Under the pieces are notes generated by a model, which did not search any database, was not told where the DNA came from, and worked only from the letters and a program-made list of their open reading frames with translations. 64,000 nt of DNA. Source: Panicum virgatum (taxonomy: Eukaryota > Streptophyta > Magnoliopsida > Poales > Poaceae). The stretch lies in contig NC_053143.1 of assembly GCF_016808335.1 (NCBI RefSeq), forward strand, positions 52,483,441 to 52,547,440, given 5' to 3'. This document shows, piece after piece, positions 33,439 through 45,319 of this stretch (position 1 is its first letter; each line of letters begins with the position of its first letter). A program made the translations under genes and the position numbers.

Positions 33439-35446
33439 CAGTTTTAATATCCGACCGGTTGACCCAAACCGCCGGCCACCGGTTCCGGTTTACCGGACCG
33501 GTTGGACCGGTTACCGGTCGGAACCGGCCAAACGCAAATTTGAATTCAAATTTCCCCGTTGAAGCGGTTCTAACCGGTATACCGGCCGGTTTGGCCGGTA
33601 TACCGGTGACTTGGACGGTCCGGTTCCTAGCGGCATACCGGCCGATTATTCCGGTTTACCGGCCGGTTTGGCCGGTATACCGGTGGTTTCGAGCAGTTTT
33701 CCGACGCTTAAAAAATGGATCCCCGGTGTGAAATAAAAGGAAATTTCGGCATTAGCTATGCACGTTTTAATGTAAATGACCTTACCAAAGCAATAATTTA
33801 TAATCATCCATACAAATACAATAGTAATAAGCGTGCATACAAATACGGAGTCATACACATATATACATGAAATGAAAGTTCAATGTAGGAATGGGAAGAC
33901 CCCCATTTGGGACGCGGTTTGGTATTCGGCGGTGGACATCAAAGCAATACCTCGCACTCTAAGCAGCTCAGCCTTTTGTGTCTCCCTGACCGCGCTGATA
34001 AAGTATGGACTGTCATCCTGTCTTCCAGGTACTCCTGCAATATGGAAAAAATTTGACCAAGCTTTACCAATAGCTTCCTTTGCGTTCTTACCCTTCTGCG
34101 TCCAGGAGCCTGTATCAATCCTTGGTTGCATCATTCCTCTTCTCCCACCAGCTGCCAAGTTATAGTCCTCCACCACAGGACTCTCCCTCTGCGAAGTGGA
34201 CCTTTGAAACATCCTCTGCATAACATTCCCCCTCGTCGAACCACTACCCCCTCCACGCTCATATGCACCTCCTCTCTGTTCAACCCCCCGTCGGAACTCT
34301 GCTTCCTCTCTCAATAGATCCATGGCACGCTGCACCTGAGCCTCCTCATCTTCTTCATCACCGGGATAGTTTCCCTCCGCTGCAGCCTTCTCCCGTCTCA
34401 ACTTCTCTCGGGCCCGGTTAGCAGTTGCCTTCTTTGCCCTATCCAACTCACGCTGAAAGAAGTCCCGCACATCAGGTGGCACATTCCTGCAATGGACCAC
34501 CTCCGCCCCGCGGTGAGCTAAATGTTGCTTCAATCTTGTTGCACCACCTCCTCCTTTCTGCGTACGACAATAGTTGCATCGCCATCCGGGATAAAGATTT
34601 TCACCATGTTCCCATACAACATCTCTATCTCTCCCAGACATTTTCTACCTGCATAAATGGACAACAAAAACATCTCAATCAGATAAATAGAATCCTAAAT
34701 CCTACACCTAATTCTTACCTAAATCCTAAATTAGTACACCTAAATCTTACCTAAAACCTATAACTTTTCAGCCATACACCTAAATGTAACCTAAATCCTA
34801 AAACAAATCATCTAATATTCTAAATCATACACCTAAATATGCCCTAACCAAGCATTCTACTCAAAAAATTTGAGCTCTTACCATCTCTCCCGGTCGGGTC
34901 GGTAACCGGCGACACCGACCGGTAAACCGCTCCGCCTGGACGGTAAGCCGGCCACGCGCACCGGTATGCGCCGGATCCGGGGGGGCGCCGGTAAGCCGGC
35001 CAAACTGGGCGGCCAACCGGGCGCGGAGCACGGCTAATCGGCCGCGGGCGCCGGTCGCCTCCTGGGGGACGGTGGGGTGGCGGACAGAGAGCGGATGCGG
35101 GCGGATAGGGAGCGAGTGTGGGGCGCGACCCCCCCCCCCGGGTCACACCGAACCCTATCTAAGCATGCAGACCACCATGGGCCTTCGTGTTTTTTCTTTT
35201 TCTTTTTTTGAATTTACTTCAAAATTCCTCAAACTAGGCTAAATGAACGAATTTTTGAGAAAGTTTTACATCATTAGATTCTTCGCACCGTGTAGTATTT
35301 TTAGGAATTTTCTGGAATTTTTTCATTTTTTTGAATTCAAATTTGAATTTTGAATTATGGCCGGTTTGATACCGGCCGGTTCACAAACCAGGCCGGTCCG
35401 GTTTGACCGGTAACCGGACCGGTTCCCAATGGTTTCGCAAACCCTG
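33439..35446 (-). mobile_element. Deleted hAT element with ACCGGT-rich termini
   Basis: The right end reads, on minus, CAGGGTTTGCGAAACC, a usual grass hAT start, followed by a dense run of ACCGG/CCGGT words. A similar ACCGGT-rich run lies at 33450-33700 on the left, where the end is degraded (CAGTTTTAATATCCGACC). It contains only the first part of a transposase. The flanking 8-mers do not match, so the left boundary is approximate. Confidence 0.65.
33880..34641 (-). pseudogene. BED-finger hAT transposase, N-terminal fragment
   Basis: The frame has 253 codons from an ATG at 34641. The BED zinc finger shows RCNYCRTQKGGGGATRLKQH and a downstream His/Cys pair (HRGAEVVHC). A charged linker and the start of the DUF659 region (FFHIAGVPGRQDDSPYF) follow. 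The DDE core and the hATC dimerisation domain are missing, so it cannot transpose by itself. Confidence 0.75.
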
Positions 35447-35565
35447 CCCGCCTCTTCGAGGCCGGGCCCGCTTACCTCTAGCAGCTCTCAAGGACATAGA
35501 CTATTCTCACAGACCAACACCAGTCTTTTCTGTACACTTTGTCCTCACTCGTGCGCACCCGAAAA

Positions 35566-35650
35566 TAAATTCCCGGTCGGTCACCCATCTCCAAATTACT
35601 CCGGGCCAAGCACGCTTAACCTCGGAGTTCTTTGCAGACCGGCTTCCGGA
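35566..35650 (-). ncRNA. 5S-rRNA-like segment in the TRIM 3' LTR
   Basis: On minus it reads GAACTCCGAGGTTAAGCG, then TGCTTGG and GATGGGTGACC, which match plant 5S rRNA including its internal promoter region. It is a part of the LTR, not a genuine 5S gene. Confidence 0.75.
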
Positions 35651-36099
35651 AAAGAAGTTGCAACTTATTGGTATGAGTATCATATTAATCATATTAAGCC
35701 ATGGGTCGAGGTGTCATATACTCACCCCCTTAAGAGACCGACATCCCCGTCGGTCAATTCCAAGACAGGAACGTCCTCTCTTGGCCACGTCCTATACTTC
35801 CAGTGCCAACGGCCCATGTGGCACGTCTGTGCGTCCAGTGCCAACGGTCCCTGTGCCACGTCCGTGCGTCCAGTGCTAACGGCACATCCCAGATGCCCGC
35901 ACACTGACCCGCCACGCGCCCGTCCACATGCCGGTGGCATCTGTGCCCCCACGCGACCGTGCTCATGCCCGCGCACTTACGCCCGTACGTGCCCGTGAAA
36001 CTGCGAGAGTCGGCTCTGATACTATTTTGGACATAGACTATCTTCACAGACCAACACCAGTCTTTTCTGCACATTTTGTCCTCACTCGTGCGCACCCGA

Positions 36100-36185
36100 A
36101 AATAACTTTCCGGTCGGTCACCCATCTCCAAATTGCTCCGGGCCAAGCACGCTTAACCTCGGAGTTCTTTGCAGACCGGCTTCTG
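36100..36185 (-). ncRNA. 5S-rRNA-like segment in the TRIM 5' LTR
   Basis: This is the second copy of the 5S-like block, in the LTR next to the primer site. It keeps AACTCCGAGGTTAAGCGTGC and GATGGGTGACC. It could recruit Pol III to start element transcription, as proposed for the Cassandra family. Confidence 0.75.
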
Positions 36186-36254
36186 AAAAAGAAGTTGCAA
36201 CTTGTTAGTATGAGTATTCTATTAATCCTATTAAGCCATGGGTCGGGTGTCACA

Positions 36255-37136
36255 GTTCCGCTCCACCATTCCCCCACTGCGCCGCGTGGCTACTACGTGA
36301 CGGCGTGCTTGCAGGCTCCTGACCGTGGATGGGGTGGACGGGGCATCTGGCCTCGCCCGGATGGCTCGCTAGGAGGCTTGGCCGTCCAAGATGGACCGCC
36401 GGCTGCCATTTCTGATGGGTCGGCTAGCCCAGGCGTGCGGAGGTGGCTCCAAGAGCGCAGGGAGAAATCCCAGTATGGTGTCAAGCCGGCCATCGATGGC
36501 GACACTTTTGCACCATTTTTCTTCTTGAAGACTTTGCCGATGCGCTTTCTGGAGATCCAAGGGTGGAGGTTTCCGAATAGATCTGGCAATCAATAACGAT
36601 CCAAACTTCAAGTTTCTAAGCAAATGAGAGATGTGATGGATTGTTACTGCATGAAGACTTTACAAGATTGAAGCGGGAATGAAGAAGTTCGAAGCTTAGT
36701 CTTCTAGCTTTTCTTTGTTTTATGGCTTTCTTTCTTGTTTTGTGAAATTCGTCATTTGGCTGTAGACATTCACTAGTGAATGTTCAAGGTTGGGATTTTC
36801 CTTTATCTAAAATCTAAAAAAAAGATAATGGTTCTCATCAAGAGTATAAGTAGTACGTAGACAACGGTTCTAATACATAGTTTTGTGATAGGCGGACGAT
36901 AAAAGTTTCATTACAGCGTTTTTATAGAAGTTCGTAGTGCATATAATAACAAGGGTATTATCTCTGTTGTCTCTCCATAGCCAGCAGGTTCGAAGGACAC
37001 ATGAAGTTGTGGACCAACAAAGATGGATAGGAAGACATCGAATGCCTGAGAAAATAGACAAAATAATGTTACCATGAATGTATGCGAGTAATAATAAGGG
37101 ACAAATAAAAAACGCATTTACTACTTCACCTGAAAT
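36255..37136. other. Unassigned spacer
   Basis: GC-rich to 36600, then AT-rich. Small open frames have no recognisable product. It may include the 3' end of the Helitron discussed below, but I could not place a terminus. Confidence 0.3.
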
Positions 37137-40100
37137 TAGTTCTTGGTTGATCTGGTTCCTTTAGAATATGTAGCCTTCTCATGACTTGCATGGTCCTGTT
37201 GCCCAACTATCCTGCAAGATTAGTTATAGTCAAGGACGTATCAATGTACAATTAACATGCACAAACTGTGTTATTCCACAAAGAGTAAATTAAGGTACAG
37301 TTTAGTATTAATGCGTAACTATTAGGGGAAAGCACGTACTTTTTCGATGGACTGCCAATAATATTATCAGTCTTGTTAGGGTCAGATGAGTTTTCCATAA
37401 CTTCAGGATCAGCTAGCTCTTCAAGAAGGTCTACCTGTTTTTTTTTAAAAAAGAAAATAGTTAAATTACAATAACTGAATGAAACCAAAGTGTTTAAGTG
37501 GCAGCAATTTAAAAGAAAGATCACAGATTGTACCTTATCAGAGCTGGTTTCAAGTGTATATAAGCGTCTCTTTGCGGATTTAGCTAAGTCTGCGTTCCCC
37601 CTATATGTTCAGAGTCAGATAATTTATATGATGGTACATGGCAGCAGATCATACGCAATAAATATCTAGGGACTAAACCACTATCACAAGTTCAAAGGAA
37701 GAGGGGAGATTCACATTTTTGGGCAAGTTTAATGAAGGTCAAACGAGACTTTCTAAAATTTGAACCTTCATAATAAAGGATGGGTCTCAAGTAAGATTTT
37801 GAGAAGACATATTGTTAGACAATAGATCTCTACGAGACCAATACCCTCAACTATATAATATAGTTAGGAAAAACAAGATATGGTGGTACTACGTACACAG
37901 ATTTCAAACCTAACTTGGCGCAGAGATCTTATTGGCAACAAGTTGGCGATATGGAACAATCTTGCCTCACATAAGCCAAGAGAGATGATTTCAAATGAAA
38001 TTTAGACCAGACATGTGTTTTTACAGTAAAATCACATCCATCAAGATATTCCTAACATAAACAGGAGAATTTGGAAACTGAGAACCTCACTCAAGATAAT
38101 TTTTTTTTGTGATATCTTAGGTGAGGTGTCATTCTTATAAAAGATAACCTAGCTAAACGGAACTAGCAAGGAAACCAACGGTGCTGCTTCTGTCATGAAA
38201 ATGAAACAATACAACATCTGTTTTTTTACTGCCGATTCACGCAAATGGTATGAGCTTCGGTATATGCGGCCTGGGGCATACTCAAACCTCACAACGTGTT
38301 CAATATGTTTGGGAGCTGGCTAAATGGATTACCAAAAAATTTAAACCACTAGTCCTTGTGGACGCGGCAGCCTTGTGTTGGTCTGTTTGGCTATGCAGAA
38401 ACACAATGGGTTTTTATAACAAATAATTTTCCTTTTTGCAGGTTATCTTCTTGACTATGCACTGGCTCCATACATGGGCTATCCTTTAGCGGCATACTTC
38501 GCAGGATATTCTTGTAGCGGCGTCTTATTTTTTGGCACAGGTGGCTAAGGATTTTTTTTGGCCCGGGCACACAGGTGGCGGTCTAGTCTTAGGATTAATA
38601 ATCATTAGTGTGTCAGGATTCTTGTCAAACTTTTGTTGGTTGTGTGCCCTTCCAGCAGAGGCCGAGAAATTTTCAAGACGATGTATCACCTCAATGTATC
38701 GTTCTTTGAATCAATAAAGTTTCCCGTTTCAAAAAAAAATTATATACACACAAAGAAGTTATAATCTTGATATGCATAAGTTATCTTCATTTGTGATAGG
38801 TATCTTCCATTATATCTGCAGAATGCTTAGGATCTTTTCCTTCTGGAGTCTGCAGATGTATGGAATGCATAGGAAGTATCTTTGATGGAGTGGGAAGGCC
38901 ATGAACTTGACTGCTGCCAGGTTGCTTTCCAACATCAGATGTATCAGCCTGCTGGAGTGTTGGCAGTGCATTTTGAGGGTGCTTTTGTGCGATCCTTTGT
39001 TTTCCATAGCTAGCGATAATTGATGTGATCTGGTATGTTTTTTGTGGAAGGCGATAACTCTTCTTACTCATTGTCACAGCAAAATGTGAACTTGGAAGAA
39101 ACAATGGATGCAATATCAAGAGGGATTAAATCTTCCTGTTTCGTAGAACACATAACTGTTTTGACTGGCTTCCCAATAATCCGACGTCCAATTTCTCCGA
39201 AACAGATCATTTCGGCCTCTTCAGTACCATCACCCGCAATGAAGCTGAGCTTGTACCTGGTAATTGTAGGAAAACAAGGGAAGCAGTAACTTAATAAAAA
39301 TGAGATGTAAGTTGTTGAAGCAAAAGAGGAAGACACATTACTTGTATGTGTATTTATTAGTAGTTCCACATTCATAGCATATCAAGTCGCCGTCCTCCTG
39401 TTTGCAAGTTTTGTTACAGAAATTGCAAGAAGGGAACCACCATGTGGTGGCATCTAGTAGCCGTGTGATAGTGACAATGCAAGCGCAGCCATTTTCCTGC
39501 ATGTGAAGAAGTGTAGAAAAATAAAATTAAAAGGTTTAGTCTTTTTTTTTATTGTAATGAGGCAGAGATGGTTATGGTTTTAAATTGGATCAGTATATTC
39601 TAATCGGGAATTCATAAGGATCAATATCCTGCATTTCCTTTAAGATAAGCATGTCTTTTTTCGGTGGGTTTTCGGGGAGAACCAAATCCTGGAGAGGAAC
39701 ACCTGCCCTTCTAATAGGCAATCTTTGGCCACCTTGGCTGCAATTTTTATTCCCTCAATAGTCATAGTTTTTTAGGTTATATATGCATTAGAAAATTCAG
39801 CAAATTAGTGTTAACAGTTGGGATTGCAAAGGTACCTTTGGATGAGATTGTGAGATTCTGGAATGTTTGGATTTAGGTACCAGTGGCAGGCAGAGTGACC
39901 ACTTAGGTAAAGTTGGCCTGTTACAAAGACAAATGGTATATGTATTTATGGCTTACATACTGTAGAGAAGAAGCAAAAAACCTGTCATGCATAGTGGAAA
40001 AAATATGACAAGTACAAGCGTACGTTGATATGCCTTCACAAGGCAGCCTGTTAAAAGGATTGCAGTAGGTATATGTTCCACTGAGGATTCTGAAGATTCG

Positions 40101-40876
40101 ATTGTAAAATTTAAAGCTTTCTGTCCCCGTAGGGAAATCTGTATCTCAATGTCACTGCAGAAAAATTGTGTAAAAGAAGGGAGGCGTCATGTGTATTATC
40201 TGATGTAGGTTGCATTGTACAGAATTAAATGATTTAGTCTAAGTTGCAGGGTATTCAGAATTGGAAATGCAAACCTGGCATCCTTGATTGTAATGTTCCT
40301 CCGCAAGTTTGGCTTAGGCTGATTGGAAAAGGGGACCCATTCAGGCTCCGCAACTTCAACCAATATACCTAGCACATCTGTACAAATGGATCGGAAGAAA
40401 TTTTGTTGTAAAGATTGGCGAATAAAATGGTTGTGCGGATTGGAAAAAGGTTAATATTGTTGTGCAACAGAAAAGAATAGTTACAAACCATGAATTTTTT
40501 TCCTGTCACCAACGAAATTCTTCAGCTCAGAAAATGGTGTTGGATTGTATACATATTCAGGGAATGAACCAGGGTCTGCGGTGGTAACACGTGTGTGGCA
40601 GGTTAGCTCGAGCATGTACGGAGCAGGGACAGGTTTGAACTAATCTTTGGCATTGCGCACTCTGAATCTACTCATGATGTAACTTCTCCCAGCTTCAGCA
40701 GATGGTATCTCAGCATACATAGCATTTCCCTGGCTATCTGCTAGGATAAGATCAATATGCTGCAGAGGGCCATCATCGTTGAGGCCCCTGAATTCCCATT
40801 TCCTCATGACACGTACAAAAATTGTTTTCAATCGATCTCTTGGTGCCAAGGAAGATAAAGGGCTGTAAGCAGACAT
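37137..40876 (-). pseudogene. RPA-like gene of Helitron type, decayed
   Basis: Exon 1 (40876-40489) encodes the DUF223/RPA OB-fold start: KTIFVRVMRKWEFRGL and HIDLILADSQGNAMYAEIP. It has an in-frame TAG at 40640-40642, after which the frame continues (ELTCHTRVTTADPGSF). Exons 40377-40275 and 40154-40034 join in phase; the last has a GC donor. Later pieces give LSGHSACHWYLNPNIPES, a zinc motif CNFCNKTCKQEDGDLICYEC, and GDGTEEAEMICFGEIGR. A frameshift lies near 39086 in a T run. Short 3' exons lie near 37600-37530, 37434-37340 and 37213-37137. RPA-like genes travel with plant Helitrons and bind single-stranded DNA. The stop and frameshift make this copy non-functional. Confidence 0.75.
37640..38741 (+). 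mobile_element. LINE 3' fragment inside the RPA pseudogene
   Basis: The plus strand carries decayed L1 ORF2 C-terminal sequence with frameshifts and stops. Recognisable bits are RFWEDILLDN, the zinc-type block CCFCHENETIQHLFFYC and LCWSVWLCRNTMGFYNK. It ends at a poly(A) run (38732-38740). It lies in an intron of the RPA gene, on the opposite strand. A weak AATTTATAT-like flank match is not enough to claim a target duplication. Confidence 0.7.
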
Positions 40877-41045
40877 ATTCCCCTACATGTAAAGAAATAC
40901 AACATACATAATTAGCTGCAAACCATTAGGCAAAATATTGTGGGAGCTAACATTTGTATCTAAGGGATATGAACCTTTTTGAGAATGCACAGAAAATGTA
41001 GGACAAAAAATAGATGGGCAGTAACTGGTTGAGTAAGATTGTCTT

Positions 41046-42611
41046 TGAGGGACCGAAATCGGCGACCAGAGGGGGGGTGAATGAGAGCCGATCAAAATTT
41101 CTTTTGAAATCGATCCGTCGGCCTATATTCCAAAAATCACCACAAGCCCTCGAACCTAGGATATGAGAGAGTAGCTATGGATAAGCTATCTCCAGCGAAA
41201 AGCCCTAGGAAGCTGCGCGAAAGCAAAAGAGTCAATACGATGCAAATCGCAGAACTCGACTGCCTGGACCGGTTTGACCGGTGCAACGGACCGGTCTGAC
41301 CGGTCGTGGCCGGAACAGGTCTTGACCGGTCTGACCGGTCGTGTCGTCCGGTCTGACCGGTGCCACCCAGAAAAACCCGTGAATAAGACTTCAAAAGAGG
41401 AATCTCGACCAAACGAAGTCCAAATCCAGTGAAACTTGGAGGATACCTCCGCAACTAACCTGCGAACATATCCCCAAGAGATCTTTCCCAAAAGATCAAT
41501 GAAATTTGAGAATTTGAGGGAAGATCAAGAAGGATTGGGGTTTTCTCAAGAACTCAAAAACTTCAATTCGTAGGAACTCGTGATTCCAGAGGGTTTGCCA
41601 CGAAGCTAGGGGCACGAGAATCACTACAAAGAGCTCTATGAACCGTCGCGATCATGTGCATAAAAAACGAAACGAAAATCCATCACAAAAGAGCACAAGA
41701 GGGACGAGATTGGATTGATTCAAAAGCCCATAGGGCACAAGGAAGATAGGGCCCCCTTTCCCAACCAAATCCAATACAAAGTCTCACGAATCCATAAGCA
41801 AATCCTATTCTAAAGAGAAGAACGGGGGAGAGAGACACAGGGGCGAAAGCCTGGAGGAACAAGCAATCCACAGACGAGATACAAAAGCGGCACTAACTTA
41901 ATACAAGTGAAGGGGTATTTATACCCGCGGAGACCGGTCAGACTGGTTCCATGGACCGGTCAGACCGGTTGGTTAGACCGGTCAGACCGGTGCCAGGGAC
42001 CGGTCAGACCGGTTGGTCTGGAGAATCCCCATGTACACGATCTCATCTGACGGCTGAGGTTCTTTCTTCGGAACGAAGTCTTCTCCACGATGCCGCCATC
42101 TTGATGAAGATCTGGTCCACGGTTTTGGAAGGTCCGTGAAACCCGGGTAGATGGCCGGTTTTGAGAAAACCGCCAAAACTCCTCGCGCGGGAAGATTCCC
42201 GCCTCCACGCCGTGGCCCTAGACGTCGTTCCCACCTCGGCCTTCTGACGGCCCTAGACGCCGCCCGACGCCCGTCACCTCCTCGCCCGCAACGAGGCCCT
42301 AGACGCCATCGATGCCCGTCGCCTCCGCCAGTCCCAAGACCGACGCCCGTGCCTCCACGACTTGGCGTCTTCAACCGCCGTCCGCCTGCTTGGTTTTGTG
42401 GCGCAAACCAAGAAACCGCCTTCCGTCGCCGCTTGCGCCCTCGATCCGGGAGTGGACGCCACAGCTGCCGCCTGGCCTGAGCTCCTCCACGGCTGCTCAC
42501 CGTCGACACTCGACGCCCGTGTACCTGCAATCCAAAGACCAAACGCACGATCACACCGCACGATTGACAATTCACTCATCACAGGCAGGATAGAGTACTC
42601 AACATTCCTCA
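41046..42611 (-). repeat. 3' LTR of the copia element
   Basis: It begins TGAGGAATGTTGAG and ends CGGTCCCTCA on minus. A TATA box (TATAAATA) lies at 41917-41924. Clusters of ACCGGTC/GACCGGT palindromes sit on both sides of it (41269-41363 and 41932-42015). Confidence 0.93.
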
Positions 42612-42621
42612 ATCTCCCCTT
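42612..42621 (-). other. Polypurine tract
   Basis: On minus it reads AAGGGGAGAT and directly precedes the TG that begins the 3' LTR. It is the primer for plus-strand synthesis. Confidence 0.8.
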
Positions 42622-44007
42622 GATGAGTGCATTGTCAACATACCACCTAAAACCAGAGAAGCGATAAAATAGAGGCAAGAAAGTGAAGAACTCAAGCAAG
42701 TGACAAAAAGCTCAGAAAGTCAAGAATAGTCACTTACTCAAGCACAGATCGATCCACTAAGACAAGGGCCACGGCTCGACGCAATCGATCAAAAGCCAAG
42801 ACATGACTCCTCAAAGACAGAGGTAACGCTCGACGCAGTCATGCTGGAAGTGGAGGGAAAACGAGAACTCAAGAGCCAGAAAAAAAGCAGATACTCCCCA
42901 AGCAAAGATTTTCCCTCTCACGAGTGCAACTCTCCCAAAATGATGCACTCTCAAAGCCCTGTGCACAACAAGTTTTTCAACAATCAAACAAGTCTCCCCC
43001 TTGTTCGATCACTTCTCCCAAAAACTCTCCCCCTTGTTGGCACATGCACACATCAAGCCTAAAATATGCCTAAACCTCCCCCTGAAACCGTGACTCCCTC
43101 TGAACAGATGCTATGCAATGAATGTAATGCAGGAGGTGTAAGTGAAAACATTCAGGGATACAAGGATATGAGCAACATCTAGTCACAAGCATGTGTGCAT
43201 CCATAAACAAGACCTGCATCTAGCTCAACAGGGTATATCAGATCAGTCTAGAGCTAGACAAGTTCAGTTTAGAAGAAATAAAAGCATCACCCATGATCTA
43301 GCACTAACAAGTAGGGAAAGGAAAGCAGTGCTAATTATAGTCATACAGGTGAGCCAAACCAGCCAAAGCATGTTGCAAACATTTATTTTTAATCAAATTA
43401 TATCAAGCAATTTTTAGTGTCAGGGGTTGAAAGCTTGTCATGCTTTACTTAGCAACGAGGCCAAGCCTATGCCAAAGACAATCAGAAGCTTAAGACACTC
43501 ATTTCAGTCATGCACAGCCTTGTCTGGGTTCTCACAAGTGCAAAGTGAGCCGTCCCGAAAACTCGATCAGTGCGACAAGCAATCCCATCTGGATCTTTTC
43601 AATCCATTTCAAGAACAGTTCAAGCAATTTTATCAAATTTAGATCATTTCAAATATGAATTGCTGAACGAAAGGCTACACTAGCATGAATAAGATAGCAA
43701 AGTATATCAACACGCCCTAACATGCTAGTAGCCAAGACAGGATGATCATGTTTTCAGATTTTCAAATCAAAATAGCTTAACTCAGATGATGTCATATACA
43801 CAGTGGAGCAAGCTATACATGATCAAATTTATCAACTCACAGTAGCAGGCACTAGAAGATTATAGCAATGTATACAAGAATGCTAATGCAAGTGAGGCAA
43901 TGCAAAATGCAAACATGTACAATGCATATGCACAATACAACTACCAAACCTAAAAAACGAAGAGAAGCAAATACAACCTACAAAACTAACCAAAGAAAAG
44001 TCAACGA
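42622..44007. other. Copia internal 3' region without genes
   Basis: About 1.4 kb lies between RNase H and the polypurine tract. SIRE-lineage elements may carry an extra ORF here, but I see no frame of convincing length. Confidence 0.5.
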
Positions 44008-44283
44008 TCAAAAGGGGTAACAAACCCCAACCTCCCCTCGCAAGCGAGCAAAGATGTCCTGCTCAAGCGGTTTGGTTAGGATATCTGCGGTTTGCCTCTC
44101 TGAAGGGACATGGATCAAGTTTATGTGGCCTCTCTCATGATTGTCTCGCAGGAAATGGAACCGGATATCTATGTGTTTGGCTCTGGAGTGTAGGACATGG
44201 TTCTTTGCAATGCTAATAGCGGACATGTTGTCTACAAAGATGGGAACCCTACCAAAACTCAATCCATAATCCTGCAAGGTCAC
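44008..44283 (-). pseudogene. Copia RNase H C-terminal tail
   Basis: It reads [25 protein letters not shown] and HIDIRFHFLRDN, the usual end of copia RNase H, and stops at 44008. The N-terminal part with the first catalytic residues is missing through the deletion shared with the RT fragment. Confidence 0.85.
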
Positions 44284-44908
44284 CCATCATGCTCATCTCG
44301 AACTCCCTGGACATCTGCTCAGAAAACTTGGAGACAAGAGCGTGAGAAGAGCCACTAAAAATAATATCATCCATGTATATCTGAACTAATAAAAAATCAG
44401 TGTCAGATCGCATGAGGAACAAAGTTTTATCCACACATCTCATTTTAAAGCCCTGAGACAGCAAAAAGGTTTTCAATCTATCATACCAAGCTTTAGGTGC
44501 CTGTTTCAAACCGTAAAGAGTTTTTTGAAGTTTATAAACACGGTTTGGAAACTTGAGATTTTCGAAACGGGGGGGTTGCTTCACATAAACCTCTTCTTCG
44601 ATAAAACGATTCAAGAAGGCAGATTTAACGTCCATTTGGAAAACTTTAAAACCCTTGGAAGCAGCAAATGCAAGAAAGATTCGAATAGCTTCCAAACGAG
44701 CAACAGGTGCAAAAGTCTCCTCAAAATCAATACCCTCTTTTTGGCAAAACCCCTGGGCAACAAGACGAGCCTTGTTCCGAACAACCAACCCATCCTCACC
44801 TTGCTTGTTTTTGAAAACCCACTTCGTTTCGATGGGATTACAAGCAGGTGGAGGCTCGACTAAAACCCAAACTTGGTTTCTTTCAAAATTTTCAAGTTCC
44901 TCATGCAT
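44275..44908 (-). pseudogene. Copia reverse transcriptase, truncated
   Basis: RT motifs are [55 protein letters not shown] and the catalytic YMDD (copia RTs usually have YVDD). The frame breaks off at MMGDL, where it jumps to the RNase H tail in another frame. The end of RT and most of RNase H are deleted. Confidence 0.88.
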
Positions 44909-45319
44909 GGCATTGACCCAATTAGAATCAGAAAGAGCGTGTCCAATATCTTTCGACTCAAAAGAGGCAACAAACGCTGAATGAGCAAAGCCAGCGATAC
45001 TCGTTACCTTGGACCTGGTGACTCACTCGTTGAGATCACCTAGCATCTGTTGAGGTGGATGACGACGCTGAATGTGTCATGGAGCTTCCCGCGTCGAAGT
45101 CGACTCCTCCTCAACCAAATTTGGTGTCTCCTCAGGTGCAACTGGTGAAGCCTGAGTCACCTGCTCGATCGGCCCCCGGGAAGTAGACGTAGTCGGGTCG
45201 GGGCCGTCGTCATCGTCCGAGCTCGTGGCAGAGACGGCTAGGTCCACAGCACGCGTGGTAGCCTCAGCGTCGCCCTCCGTAGCTTTTTCCTCCTCATCTT
45301 CAAAGATGGAGGTACCGAG

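Larger units (their letters stand above)
35492..36254 (-). mobile_element. Cassandra-type TRIM retrotransposon
   Basis: Two 225-bp direct repeats (35492-35716 and 36030-36254) flank about 310 bp without a gene. On minus the right copy starts TGTGACACCCGACC and is followed by TAGTATCAGAGCC, a near match to an initiator-Met tRNA primer site. A G-rich tract (AAGGGGGTGAG) precedes the other LTR. Each LTR carries 5S-rRNA-like sequence, the hallmark of Cassandra. The interior has a tandem repeat built on GTGCGTCCAGTGCCAACGG near 35810-35890. I found no target duplication. It depends on other elements for mobility. Confidence 0.85.

Noticed and set aside
35566..36185. Genuine 5S rRNA genes
   Set aside because: Only the central and 3' part of 5S RNA is similar, and the blocks lie at equal positions within direct repeats that have primer-site and purine-tract neighbours.
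35403..36596. Plus frames of 158-222 codons across the TRIM
   Set aside because: They read through the antisense of 5S-like LTRs and the interior and are not conserved between the two LTRs.
42151..42699. Pro/Arg-rich and antisense frames in the copia LTRs
   Set aside because: They recur in each LTR because of copying and GC content, and they are interrupted by frame changes between copies.
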